From contig JAXBDG010000011.1 of the NCBI GenBank assembly GCA_036320915.1, positions 146,501 to 210,500 of the forward strand: a stretch of 64,000 nucleotides of DNA. Direction: 5' to 3'. The number at the start of each line of letters is the position of its first letter. Position 1 is the first letter of the stretch. This DNA is from Linnemannia elongata. Its lineage: Eukaryota; Mortierellomycota; Mortierellomycetes; Mortierellales; Mortierellaceae. A program made the translations under genes and the position numbers. The notes under the pieces were generated by a model that was given only the letters and a program-made list of their open reading frames with translations, was not told the DNA's origin and ran no database searches. Positions 1 to 12,755 of this stretch are shown in pieces.

Positions 1-1860
1 AGTGGTGGCCGCTGCGGTCGGTGCTGCTGGTTGTTTCTGTTGGTTTTGTGTGAGCCAAGGATGATCCAATGCCTGTACGGCCGTCATTCGCTCGTTCGGG
101 TTCGCGATCAGCAATGCCCTCACAAACGCCCTTGCTATCATCAAAAAGAAACACCAACGTGTTAAAACGTCAGTTGCACATTCAGCATCAGATTCAAGAA
201 GATTCACCATAAAAAAAGAGAGAGGCATTAGGTACCAGTATCACTGATCCCATCCCAAGCCTCTGGCGGTTCAAAGGAGTACTCCGACTTGATGATCGCA
301 TGCATCTCATCGACAGTGTTCTGTCGGTCAAAGGGCGTATATCCACTCAGCAAGAAGAACGTGATCACGCCAATCGCCCACATGTCCACCGGTTTCCCGT
401 GTCCCGACTTTTGTAGAATCTCCGGTGCCTATCATTGGTGAAGTGGAATAAAAAGAAGTAAGAAAACCACAAGAGTGAATTTCAATGCGTTAGACCACGA
501 AGAGCACGAAGAGCACGAAAAAGGACAAGTTAAAAGGTGCATATTACGGTCCGTGTGGTTAATGAATGTGAGAGGGGGAAGTTACCATGTAGCCAGGAGT
601 GCCGCATGTGGTGGTGAGGAGATCAAATTTTTCTTTGTCGATGATCTTTGACAGTCCAAAATCAGCAATCAGCAGCTCACTGTCCTCTGCTTCTGTCTTG
701 AACAGCAAGTTCTCCGGCTAATTCGTGTTGAAAGGAAGAAACGATTCAATGTTAGTGCTTCTTTCTCAAATTGATGTAGATGTAATATATCTTCCTGAAC
801 AATCGCCTCTATTCATCAATTGACTTTGCTCAGCGGTTTACCTTTAAATCTAAAACGGAACACAAGTGAGAGAAATGAAAAATTGAGTATTAGGTTTTGC
901 AAGCATCGACGAGAATCTCACTAGAAAACCACACACACAACACGCACCATCGAAAAAAAGTTACCTCGATGGACAATCTCCTTGCTGTGGAGGTAGGCAA
1001 CACCTTGACAGATAGTTCGGACAAGCTGAGCAGCATCATGCTCATAGTAACTGCCTTTTCTACAGATCCTGTCAAACAACTCTCCTCCCTCTGCCAACTC
1101 TGTCACCAGGTACACTATTTTTTTTTCAATCATCATTCGCCGAGCAAGAACACAAATATAAAAAAATGAAATTAGTTTCATCTGCATACCCTTTCCACCT
1201 CTGGCGCCTCATCCCGCCTTCTTCAAAAGACAAAAAAAAAACACAAAGGAGCGTACGGTTGTTGAGAGTCTCGAAGTAGTCGGTGAGAGTGAGGATATTG
1301 GCATGCCCTACAGATATTTGACCCAGAACCGCAATCTCGTTCCGGATCATGTTCTCCTTGCCCTGCATCAGCTTCTTGCTAATCACCTTTACCGCATATC
1401 TCTTTCCTGACTCTATCTATTCAAGGAGAAGGAAGGTTAAAGGAAGAGAAGAAGCATGAGGGAGGAAGAAATAAGGAAGGAAGTTCGGAGTAACGAGATC
1501 CATTGAGCTGTTGAAGGTGTGTTTCTTCCTGAATTGATGCGATCGAAGGCAGCTATAGTGGTGCTGGGAAGAGGTCCCTTGCCCTTGACTTACATGAACC
1601 GCCTCTATGTAGGCCACATCAATTAGAAAATAAAGAACGGAAAATGGTCAGTATTTTTTTTTACGCACGTTTGTCAACACAACCAAAAAAAAAAAAAAAA
1701 AAAATCAGTGAACGAGCAAGGTTTGCACTCCACCTGTTTTCCTGTACTACCATCGACTCTTTTCAGAGTTTACAAAAAACATACCTCGCACGGTGGCATA
1801 GGTGCCTTCGCCGAGCACGCGACCCGTCTTGTACTTGCAGGGGACCACAGTTGCCGCCAT
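1..1860 (-). CDS. Ca2+/calmodulin-dependent protein kinase-like Ser/Thr kinase (3' partial)
   Basis: Kinase domain of the CaMK group, expected to be cytosolic. Exons in coding order: 1785-1860, 1594-1604, 1257-1416, 965-1114, 842-849, 586-717, 236-428, 1-134, about 288 residues, running off the left edge. Visible landmarks are the Gly-rich loop LGEGTYATV, the lysine of YAVKVI, the catalytic HRDLKPEN, DFG in ADFGLSK, a CaMKK-type activation loop (LTTTCGTPGYMAPEIL) and the DMWAIGV segment. The start ATG at 1860 gives MAATVVPCKYKTGRVLGEG, directly before the Gly loop. Exon 2 is 11 nt and exon 5 is 8 nt (the DLK of the catalytic loop); without them neither the frame nor the motif is intact. All seven introns are GT...TAG. 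The autoinhibitory and calmodulin-binding tail would lie outside the window, so the CaMKI-type assignment rests on the kinase domain alone. Confidence 0.9.
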
Positions 1861-2451
1861 ACCGTCAATGATGGTTTGAAGAAGTTAGAGGGAATAAACT
1901 GAAAGACTGATGGAGAATGATAAAAGAGCAAGAGAGAGACGGTTGGGCGAAGTAGAAAAAAATTAAGGGTATGTTCTATCGGTTGTAGTCAAGGTGGAAT
2001 GAATGGATGAGTGATGGAATGACAAGAGTGAATGAAAGAAAGAAGAAGTGTGAATGTCAAAAGTGGGGTCAGAAGACATAAAGAAAAAGAAAAAAGAGGA
2101 GGCAAACAAAAGAGGAGGACAACAATTGTAACCAATTACATAAAAAGGGAGACAAACGGGGGCTGCGTAAGAGAGTCGAAGAAAAGTTCAATGAAAGGAG
2201 TTGGAGGTGGAAGGTGAAGGAGGTCCCTTGTTGCCCTTCCTCCTTCATCGCCCATTACCCGGTCCAGCTACTACTAATAGCAAGTGTCTATTTTCATTAG
2301 GCTTGTTGCTTTTGGCTGTGCCATGAGACAGACCAAGGAACAAATAGAAAAGAACAAAAGAAAAGAGTGCGACAGGGTAATATATAAATTTAGTTTTTTT
2401 TCTCTAGTATCGACTTTAACTAACAAAAAAGAAAACGCGGGGCCCCTCCTT
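1861..2451. other. Intergenic, upstream of the CaMK gene
   Basis: Purine-rich, low-complexity sequence between the kinase start and the stop of the next gene on the same strand. No credible coding exon or RNA gene seen. Confidence 0.6.
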
Positions 2452-4509
2452 CTACATCTCATGGTCTTCATCAATAGTCTTGGCGGTAGTATATCCACCA
2501 GCACCACGAGCAGGGTCCAAAGCCCTCCAGAGGATAACCAATCCACCGACAAAGTTCAACAGCGCACAGATCTGGAAGATCTCTGTCACGGGCATAGTAT
2601 CGACTCTCAACATGATGGCAATGACCGCGAAGTTCATGGGCACTCTGAGGAAAGCCATCACTCCTGTCCGGTTCTGTTCAGGGATAGCCTGAGCTCTGAG
2701 GGTACCGATCGAGGGGAAATACATTCCTGTGGTGAATTCAAACAACAAAAAGGCCAAGACGGTGTAGGAGGTGTTGGCAGTGTTGAGGACAATGAAGCAG
2801 AACGAGGCGCCGGCGACAAAGAGGGCGAGCGAAAGAAGGTTGTCGGTCTGGATACCACGGCCCGAGAGGACCTTGAAGGCAAGTGAACCCATCATACTGC
2901 AGAACATCATGCCCGAAAACAGATATCCAAGAGGCAAGAGCGACTCCTGGCTGCCCGAGGCCTTGATTGAAGCCTCTAAGGCAGGGGTATACAGCAACAC
3001 GAACGTGTACATGCAGCACTCAAATACCGTCTGAGCCATTCCCAGTGACAGGATGTTGACATCGTTCTTGAGAACGACGAGACCCTCGAGCATGCTCTTG
3101 AGGACAGATCCTGAGGCGTTCGTCTTGGACTCGCCATAGTTCTCCTCCCATGAGCTCGAGATCAACAATCCAGCAATGACAAGAGTTCCAGCACTAACAA
3201 CAAAGGGCGCCGCCATCGAACCAGTCATCTCCACAGCAATGTTCGACACAATTCCAGCCAAAATCGCCACCAATCCGTTGAGGAAAATCGCCGTACTGAA
3301 TGTTGCTCCAATCAATGCTGGCGCAAATCCTATTTTTAAAGATGCATAGTGAGGGAAAAGTTGTTAGTGTTTTGTGCCACCTTCATTTCTATTTTTCTTT
3401 TCTTTCCCATGGGCCTGAAAATGGGCTGAGGGGAGACAAAAGGAGAAGCCTGCTTACCCTTGCGCTGGTGCTGGGAGATGTACCAGGCCTCAAAGACGCA
3501 GTACAAGAGAGCAGTCGAGAGACCGGACAACAAGTGGGAGACAACGAGGTAGTGATAGTTGCTCGACAGACGGATCAAACTGGCAGTCGAGGAAGTCGCA
3601 CAGAACAACAACGCCATCTTCTTGCGACCCCTACAACGACAAAAGGAAAGAAGGGTGAGTGTTAGTGATTGAGACATATACATCGAAAGTATTTCTCCTT
3701 TATCTTTCTTTGTCCTTGTTTCTGTATCCCTTAGTCCCCTTCTTCATCGTTGCTGCATTAACATCCCCCCCCCCCTTTCTTCTGGAACCCTTCACTCCAT
3801 GCGCTCGAGCCTGAGATCACAACAACAAGAGAAACATACCAGACGTCGGCGGTGTTGGCGATGACGGTTCCAAAGACGGCTCCCGAAACAAACCCGGTAA
3901 TGAACAAGACCGCAATGTCATACATCGAAAAGTTGTACGATTGGTACAATGCGTACAAGTAAGGACCCTGCAACCAGTCGCTCACTATCAAGTTCAAAGG
4001 TTGAGTTGACAGCAATTTGTGTTAATAATAGGAAGAAGTTGGATAGTCGTGCATTTCCCAACATGTTTGAACGAGGAGGAAGGAATCGTGTTGATATGAG
4101 TGTGTGTATGTATATGCATTGCGATCGATAAGGATATCCAGAAAAGACGTTCTTGAATCGATTGTGTGTGTGCTTATTGATGTTATTATTGTTGTTTGTT
4201 TGTTCTCCAGCTCAACTGGTCCTGCTACGTTCTGCAACTTCCTTCGCTTGCTTGCTTGCTTATCCTTTGAATCTGCATTGTCTCCTTGCTTCCTTTTCTC
4301 GCACATAGCGGGTGACAACAATGACGGCCAGTTGCGTTGCTTGCAGCGAGTTCAGTCAGTGAGAAAGAGAGAAAGAGGACGTACTCATGACGGTGAGGTA
4401 GACGGCGAGGTAGTTGTTCCTGAAGGCCGAGAACGAACTGTTGGCTGTGGAGATCATCTTGTTGAAAGATGCAATGAGTACTACTTTTTTGTTGAAAGGT
4501 AGGTAGTGG
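2452..4509 (-). CDS. Major facilitator protein of the MFSD5 / molybdate-anion transporter type (5' incomplete)
   Basis: Multi-pass membrane transporter. Supported exons in coding order: 4385-4509, 3840-3984, 3458-3630, 2452-3329, ending at TAG 2454-2452. The diagnostic segment SDWLQGPYLYALYQSYNFS, then TADVWGRKKMALLFC across a splice, is typical of the MFSD5 branch of the superfamily; the last exon carries six or more hydrophobic helices and a short acidic C-terminus. Members are annotated as molybdate-anion transporters from algal work; the substrate here is inferred. The exon opening at 4509 follows a good pyrimidine tract and CAG. The initiating exon, which should hold the first membrane helix, was not found; 4510-5500 offers several short ORFs but none is convincing. 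Confidence 0.85.
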
Positions 4510-6600
4510 CTGTAAAGGAAAAAGGGAGGAAGAGAGAAAGAGGACGGAGGATGAAGGAGAGGAAGGATGAAGGATGAAAGATGAAAAGGGAAAAGAAAAA
4601 AAAAGAAGAGATGATGAAGGTTGAAAGAAAGAAGCAATAGCCCTATTGCCAGAACAAAGCCAACCAAAACTAAAGTTGCCTGCCGTTAAACCAACAATTG
4701 AACGCCTTTGAATTTGCCTTGCTCCACTCTCTCTTCTCCCACTACTCTCGACCATACGCCGTGGGTGAGTAGGGGAGGGTCATCTCAAAATCAAATAAAA
4801 CAATGACCGCAATTGGCCAATCATATCGCATCCTACAACTACACTGCCTGGGCGTGCAAGCCTGGTTGAGGGTCGTTGAACAACCAGCCCTCTTGTATGC
4901 CCCTGCACCAAGAGAACACAAGCAATTGACATTAATTAGCATGATTGGCATGGAAAACTAGCGGCTGCTTGAAGTACGACGGTGGATATTATTAACTAGT
5001 GCTTTGAAAAGATGAGTGTGCTGTGCGTGGTTGTTTGTGCAAGTGAGAATTGAAAGAAAGAGGACTATGCTGGGGAAAGAAGAAATAGAAGAACGAAAAG
5101 ATAAAAAACTAAACAAAACGGAAGATGGATCGATGTAATTGTGCCATGGACTAAACTGAGACAAAGCAAAACAAAAAGGAAAGGCGTGAAGGGTAACAGT
5201 CGCATGAAACGATCAAAAAAAAGGAGGAATGGGTACTGCCTTGCCATTACCGTTGCTAAGACGAGGACAGGCGCGGGCGTGTTCTTGAGTGATAATACAA
5301 ATAATAATAATAAAGCACACATCATGTCCAACCACCTCGTCTTCTCCCTCCTTCATGATACATCCATCTGCTGCTACTGATTGCCTGTCCTGTTTCTTAT
5401 TTCGCCTTTCCTGTCCTGTCATGTACTTGAAATTGCCTGTCGTGCCTGCCTTGTCGACGGATTTATGCTCCATGGTCACCCATAAACGAGGTTTGAGACG
5501 CCAATGGTGGCATTCCTGTCATGGGTCTTGCTCTGTAGGAGATTGGCGAAATGGAACGATAGGTGGTCGACGACGAGATAGAAAGGAAACAATGGCGAGT
5601 CGGATAAAAGAAAAAATATACAGACGGAGAGAAAAGAGTCGAGTAGAAGGAAAAGGGAGGTGTAGGAATCGAATTTGGTCAGCGAAAAGTTGTTGTTTGT
5701 TGCGAATGGTTGGAGGGGTGGTCATTGTCGATGCCATCATTTTTCTACATGAACCCAGACTTGGATAACAGTCGCGCCATCTTTTCTTCCTCCGTCTCCC
5801 TGTTAATGCCACATTGTAAAAGCGCGAGAGTCAGCATAACAGGTTCATATTCTTTCTTTTTGTCCTTTTGGTTGTTTGTTGATGTTGTTGCCTCGCGATA
5901 ATATAAAAACAACATCATGTCAGTGTGGTCTCAATGCACGCCCACAAAGAAAAAATAAAAAAATAAATAAAAGAGAAACACAACCTAGGAGATAAACTTG
6001 TTGCTGTAGAGCGCGTCTCCTTCCTACGTCGTCTCCGTGTTCTTTCGATTCCCTCTTTAGACTACATTCTATAGTCCCTTTTCTTCGACCTCTCTCTCTC
6101 TCCATGCCATGTAGCGATGTACTTGCCCAATGATACCATCGACTCATCTGGGTAAAATAGCCACAAAAAGGTATGTCGCGGAAGGTACAAGGTCGAAACC
6201 AATTCCGCTGCATCCATAAAAAAGAAAAAGAAAAAAACTCAAAAAAAGCCACTCTTCTTCTCGATCGTCCAGCCCAGATTCCAAGATTCCTTGCAAAAAT
6301 AGCCCATTCGCGCCTCACAAGCGCCAAGAAGTCCAAGGGCGCCTTAATTTCTCATTCCGATGCATCAAACCTTGCATCCCGTCGACTCTTTTTTTTTTTC
6401 AACTTCCGTGCCCAATATCCAAATGTCCCTCATGCAAATATAACATTGGGTTTCTTCCGATGACACCGTCCATACTAGATCCAATCCAGCCCAGCCAGTC
6501 CAGATCCAGCGCCTTTTCCTCTTTTCTCCAAGTGTAACCTCCCAAATGCACATCCACATTTCAACATATCACAAACAGAACAAAGAATAGAAAAGATCAC
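4510..6600. other. Gene-poor interval; probably contains the MFSD5-like first exon and leader
   Basis: About 2.1 kb with many short, low-complexity ORFs on both strands (poly-Lys, poly-Ser and poly-Phe shadows of A/G- and C/T-rich DNA). The missing 5' exon of the transporter is expected here. No RNA gene or repeat family recognised. Confidence 0.5.
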
Positions 6601-9600
6601 TCACCTAGGTTCAAGGGCAAGACTCATGTCATAGAGCTCCGTGACACCCTTGGCATTATCCATTCCCCGACGGATGAACGCTTGGATCTCGGGGACCATC
6701 GTCAAACAGTAAGGTACCGACTGGTATTGCTGGATCTCGCGAATCACCTCTGCCGTGCTGACGCGCTTGTAAAAGTTGATATGGTTGTCCGTCTTGCGAA
6801 GAATGTCCGGGTTGCCGTCCTCAATCATCACCAAATCCGTGAGATAGATACCCACAAAGGGAACACAGGGTGGGTTGACTGAATGCAGCTCCGCGCGGTA
6901 CTCGGCCCAGTTCTTGGCCGAGCTCGTCAAAGCTTGAAGCATAGCGAGCGAGTTGATGTACTTGTTGGGGACCAACTCCCATGTGCGCTTCAATCGGTGA
7001 ATAGGTGAGTGAGAGAGTGCCGCCGTCGTAGCCGAAAGCATACTGAAGTTGTTCAACTGGCGCAATTTCTAAATGCAAGAATAAAAATAAAAAGAGTACA
7101 GTTAGCAATGCATAAAGGCAAAAGGCAAAGTAAGACAACTAAAAATGTAATGGGACATACTTCGGCAACAGTGATGAGATGGCGCAGGATGGCGGCACGC
7201 TTCTTGGGGTCCTTCTCACTCAAAACAATCTCGTCGATCCAGTTGGAAAACAAGTTGCTGGTCTCAATCATCTTCTTGATGTTCGCTGCCTTGGACGCAA
7301 TCTCGGGATCGTCGCTCATCCAGGCCTTGGCCAGACACTCGATTGGTTTGATCTTGTTAAAGTAGTTGGCCTCCATGATCGTCAACTGGCGCGCAAACTC
7401 GAGGGGATCCAGTTCCAGGAACTTGATGCGTTTCAGGTTGCGAGGCGTGATTGGCTGAGGTGCTTGCGTCGTCAAGTTAAGAACCATCTTGCGCAAGGAT
7501 CCGTCCGAGACCTCACGCTTCTCTACCAGCTTGATCAACTGTACAGCAGCAAAGCTCAACGTGTCCTTCATCAATCCCGACTCTGAAAACTCCTTGATCT
7601 TGGGCAGAATCTGTCGGTCCTCTACCTCATCCTCCAAGTAGTAGTTCTCCAGCCACGATTTGATAATGTTGAACACGCGAAGGCGAATGGGCGTCAGCTT
7701 GCGCTCGGTCCACTCCTCCATCTCAGACTCGTCCAATCCCATAGGTGGTGAAATGGTGAATCGTCTGAAGAGCAAAGCGAAAAGCTCCTCCGTGGTGGCG
7801 AAGGAGCGGTAGGTCAACATAAAGTTGGCCACAAAATTGGCTTGGGGTCCATCGTGGAGTGTCAAACGTTCGACCAATGCAGGCAAGGTACCTCCACGGA
7901 CGTGGCCCTCCATGTTGAATGAAATGTCGGCGGGCGAGTAATCGTGTCCGAGATACCAGGGCTGTTCCTGAACCTTTGGCTTGGCTGCGGGTGCTGGCGC
8001 CTCGTCTCCCAACATCTTCTTCACCTTGTGACCACGAGTGTCGAACTTTTGTGATTGAGCGTTCTGAGATCCATGAGAGCTGGTGATGGCGGTGGCAGCT
8101 GTAGGAAGAGCAGGGACAGGAGGAGGTGGGGACGCACTCCTTTCGCTCGTTGGGTTGGAGGGGAAGGGATAGGCGTTTGCCTGCGAACGTCCTGTGTACT
8201 CTGTTCCGGGGGTGGTTGGTGCCGAGATGTTGGAAGCAGACGACGCGCTGGAGAATGTTGAAACCTGCGAGTTGGAGCGGAGTCGAGAGTTCTTGAGAGT
8301 CGAACCATCCATGTCCGATCCCTGCTCCTGGAAATAACTGTCGATCTCGGTTTGTCGCTGAGAGGCATTGAAGGTCAGGTTGACCGCACTTGGCACTGGG
8401 TCCAACACTCCCTTGCCGTAGAGACGCTCCTGCTTGTCGACCTCATCCTTCTCCATCGCCAATGAGCGGGTGAGCGCCACCAGCTCCATCGTGGATCTCT
8501 CTGCCGTCGTGGTCGCCTCTAGAGCCATCTCGAGAACAGAGGTTTGAACCATGGGATCGGTGGCCAGCTGGATCGACATGACCAGAGCAGCAATGTTGTT
8601 GTAGAGAGTCTGCTTGGAGGCGCGGACATCCATGAAGTACTGGTCCTCGATGGATGGGTATTCGTTCAGGGTCAGGGTATAAAACTCGCCGACAAGGCTG
8701 AGAAGGGAGCCCAGCTGGGAAATGCTCTGCTGGCACTGGTTGACCATCTGGGAGGACTGAGACGAATTGAGGATCGAGGAGCCAAGGGACAAGCGAGAAG
8801 AAGCCGTAGGCTGGGGTGCTGTGTTACGAGAGGAGTCGATAGCTTTCCTGAGTTGCAGCGAAAGGGTGCTCAATGCCCTGCACGAGCTCTTAGAGTAATA
8901 GTCGAGCTGGTTCAACAGTCCCATCGAGATCGCCTGGGGTCGCAAATGGGCTTCGCCACCCTCCATAGAGGCTCTTGAAGACAATCCTCTGTTGGATCTC
9001 TCCGTGGGCTTGGGATCCATTGAGCTCTCTGGGTCGACGATGAGCTTGGCATCGACATCGTGGACCGTAACACCGGCGCCTTGGGCCATGAGGATGAAAT
9101 GATGGACCGACTGGGCGACATCGTTTGCGTCCGAGAGCATCTTGGAGACGGCTCCTTCGGCAGGCCACACACCAGACGCCATCTTGGCCGAAAGGATCAA
9201 CTTTGAGAGCGCGGCCATGATTTGTCGATGGTGCAGTTTCAGTCCTGGGTGCATGCGAATGGGTGACGAATCCTTGTCCACGGTTCCTGAGGCATAAAGC
9301 ATGACGCGGATCGCCTCGACGACCTGGGTAGCTTGGATCTGGAAGTATCCCTTGAAACCGTTCTCGGCCGAGTAGAGCAGGTTCTGGATAGCTCCATTAG
9401 TATAGTCGGCCAGGGATTCCCATGTAGGTTCTGGGTTGAAAGGGCTTGGGATGGTGGGGAGGGGAGGTAATTCGGGGGCAGGCGCGTTCTCGGCAAGAGC
9501 CCTACCAGAAGGACGTCTCAATCCTGGAGCTTCTGGCCAAGGTGAGATGGGGGAACCGGCTCTGGTCTATCCGAGGGGGGGAAAAAAAGAATTGGCGATG

Positions 9601-12057
9601 GGTGACAAGTTCAACGAACAATTAGATATGGTGTGAGATATTGCGAATGTTGTGTCGAAAAGCAACAGGTGCTGGGCTCCAATGTTGTCGCACAAGGAAA
9701 GGTTCACAGGGAAAAGGAGCACAAAACAAAAGAGACACAATATAAAATAAAAGGCGCACATGGCATGCAGTCGATGTGTTGCGCTCTTTTTTTTTTTTTT
9801 TTGTCTTTTTGTCTTTTTGTCTTTTTAGAGAGCATCCGTAACGGAATACACAACGAACAGGAAAGACAGGATAACAAAGAGTAAGGAGTGAGACTGAAGG
9901 GAAGAGAAAGGGGGTTGGGAGGGGGGAGGAGAGAGAGTGCGTGGTCAAGGAGGTGGTAGAGGTAGATAGGATCAACCGTCATTGCATCTCTTTTGATGCA
10001 GATGGACGGCGTGTATGTACTGTAGTAGAATGAGGGTCAATGGGATGAGGAGAGGGAGGGGGCGAGCGCAATGTGTTTCCGATGGTGGCCATCTATAATA
10101 TGTGATATTATTTACGATCAACCGCAGGAAGGAAATAAAAGCATGATTGAAAGATAGGTCCAAAGGGGATACTATCCTCCCTCTCACATCCATACACACA
10201 CATGCACACCATAGGGCAAACCTATTCTTTTTCCTGTCCGCCCATACCCAGAGCAATTGCTTTTTTCTCTTTTTTCTTTTTTTGAGAGCACTGAGGAACA
10301 AAACAATTAAAAGCATAAGCAGAAAAAAAAACAACCAAGAAAAAAAAACAGCAAAAAAGACAAAGAATAACACCGCCGACAAAGAGGGCTCACTTCACCG
10401 ATCTTCATAGAGCATGGGTCCCGCACCCAGTTCAGCTCAGCTCATACGGGGTCCGACTCTTTCCTCTCCTTCTCTTTGGTGTGAGAACATCATACCCGCC
10501 CCCCCATGTGTTCAACCTGGAACAAGCAACAAAGCAAGAAGCAACAAACAACATCAACAATGGCAGGCTAACTTACTGGGATTGCCGACATTTGGAGCGA
10601 GTTCGGTCGGGTTGAATCCCCTTGACTCTCGGTTTCAACCGGATCATGTCCAGGGGCAACTGTCAAGATGGACAAGTTACTGGGTCGGCCGTGATTTTGC
10701 GTGTCGGACTCGGCCGCGGCGTCTATAGATGATCTTGCTGTTGCTGTTGGTGTTGCTGCTGCTGCTGTTGGTGTTGTTGACGAGGACGCCGCTCGATTTG
10801 ACGCGTCAACGCTGTTACTTGAATCTAAGAAATGGAATTGAAGAAAAAGAACGCAATGGACAGAATTAATGAGTCTCCTTTCTAAGGTTGAATTGAACGA
10901 GAAAAAGGCGTTGTTGATGGTACAGAAGACATACTGTTATGGTTTGTATCCTGAAGACTCTTGGGCAATGTGTGATCCAAAGCTTCGTCCTCCTGCTCTT
11001 CGATTGGGAGGATGGCACGACTCGTGGATGGGGTAGGGATTGTCCAAGAGGACTCGCCAGTGTTGGTGTTGACGTAAAAGACTTGACCGTCCGGAGTGGT
11101 TTGCGGCAACCAAAAGTCACCATTGCTCTATTATTAAGTAAAACGAAATGGGATAGGGAGTGTCAGACAGAGTACAAGTGAGTGGATATTCCCATGTCAC
11201 CATGCGCCCGTTGCCTTGTTTGCTGCTTGATTGCGTGTTGTTGTTGTTGTTGTTGTTGCCATTGGTATGTTGTTGGTGTTGATATGTTGTGCTGCTGCAC
11301 CAGCTATTGTTGCTGTTGTTGTTGTTGACCTGTCGTTGTTATTGTCGTTTGTTGTCTGGACAATCGAGGCAATTGGCCACCAAAATAAAAACCTTTTCTT
11401 CTGCTCCCTACTATGCCATTCTATCCCCTCAGTTTGCTTTCTTATTTGCACTCGTTCGCCTCTTCCTTTATCATCCCTCTCAGGGGTTGCTGTTGTTATT
11501 TGTTGCTTGTTGTTTGTTACTTGGTGTTGTCTGTTTCGGCCTCGTGTTGCTTTTTGTTTGTGTGTGCTTACAGATCCATTGTCTTCTTCCTCTTCACCAT
11601 CACTACTATGATGGTCATCATCGTCGTGGTCATGCTCGCCGGGGTCGCTGTGGTCGGCGTGTTGGCGATGATGCTCGTCATCAGAAGCAGCCTCTGAGGC
11701 AAGGTCAAGCTCGTCCTGGGTGACTTCCTCGACATAATTGGAAGGGAACCAGCCGTGTTCGCCATGGCAAAAGCCATACCACCAGCCAGAGTCGAGCTGG
11801 GTGAGGACCTGGATCAGCTCTTCCCGTTCAAAGGAGAGCGAGGACGGTTCTTCAGAGTGGAAAGGGTAGAGAGCACGGACAACCACAAATGGTTCTGTCT
11901 CGTCTTCTTCCTCTTCCTGCTGCTGCTGTTGTTGGTCGAGTGGTTGTTGTGTCTGTTGTTGTGTTTGTTGTTGCTGTTGTTCTCCTATATGTCCGTTTTG
12001 GCCCTGCAGTGAAGAGGAGGAGGACAGGGCCTGCTGTTGTGTAGACTGGGTATCCAT
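6601..12057 (-). CDS. Cdc25-like Ras guanine-nucleotide exchange factor with SH3 and WW domains
   Basis: Activates Ras-type GTPases by GDP/GTP exchange. Exons in coding order: 11572-12057, 10935-11127, 10577-10824, 7161-9566, 6601-7068; all phases agree and give 1266 residues ending LEPR-TGA. Domains: Gln-rich N-terminus; SH3 about 56-112 (ALYPF...WWYG...GWFPSNYV); acidic/His linker; WW about 163-192 (FWLPQ...GQVFYVN...SSWTIP) starting exactly with exon 2; Ser/Thr/Ala-rich exon 3; a helical middle region; RasGEF N-terminal domain from about 860; catalytic RasGEF domain about 1025-1245, split by the last intron (LITVAE / KLRQLNNFS). SH3 is known in yeast Cdc25; the WW insertion is the less usual part. 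Intron 3 is about 1 kb, the others about 90-450 nt. The start ATG at 12057 is the first in frame. Confidence 0.93.
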
Positions 12058-12712
12058 CCTTGTATATTTTTTTTTTCCCTTCTGTCAAGCACCAATTAGT
12101 CGTTTAGTGTTGTTTACAGGTAAAAAAGGAGAAAGGGACAAGAGGGTCGAGAAGGGGAGGGGGAGGGGGGGAGGGAGGGAGGGAGGGAGAAGAGGTGTCT
12201 GTGTCAATTGATAACAAACAGGAATAGAGAGACAGAGACGAGAGAGAGAGAGAGAGAGAAAGAGAGAAAGAGAGATAAACGTCTGAAAGAGAAAAGGGAA
12301 GGAGGAGGAGGAGAAGGAGGAGGAAGACGATAATTATTGCTGTTGTGCTTCCTGTGGAGCTGTGCTCGGCATAAAATACAAGTGCAAATAAAAATAGAAG
12401 ATGAGTTTGCTGCTTGGTTGCTGTTGCTGAAAGCAGGGGATGAGAGTATGAAAGAGTGAAAGAGTGAGCGAGTGAGTGAGTGAGTGAGTGATGAGTATTA
12501 GTCGAAGGAAAGGGGTGAAGGAGGACAATGATAATATTAGGAGTAAAAGTGAGAGCGGGGTTCAAGGAGGAAAGGAGGAGGAGAGGAAAGGAAGGGAGGA
12601 GGAGTGAGTATGGCGAAGGAAGGTGAAGAAAAGAGGAGGAGAGAAAAAAAAGAAGGAAGAAGAAAAAGGAAAGTGAGAAAAAAAGTACAGTAAGGGAAGA
12701 GGAGAGACAGAC

Positions 12713-12755
<43 letters not shown>

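Noticed and set aside
4225..4755. 176-codon minus-strand ORF across the transporter's first visible exon
   Set aside because: It is out of frame with the conserved SFNKMISTANSSFSAFRNNY segment and mostly Phe/Ser from C/T-rich DNA.
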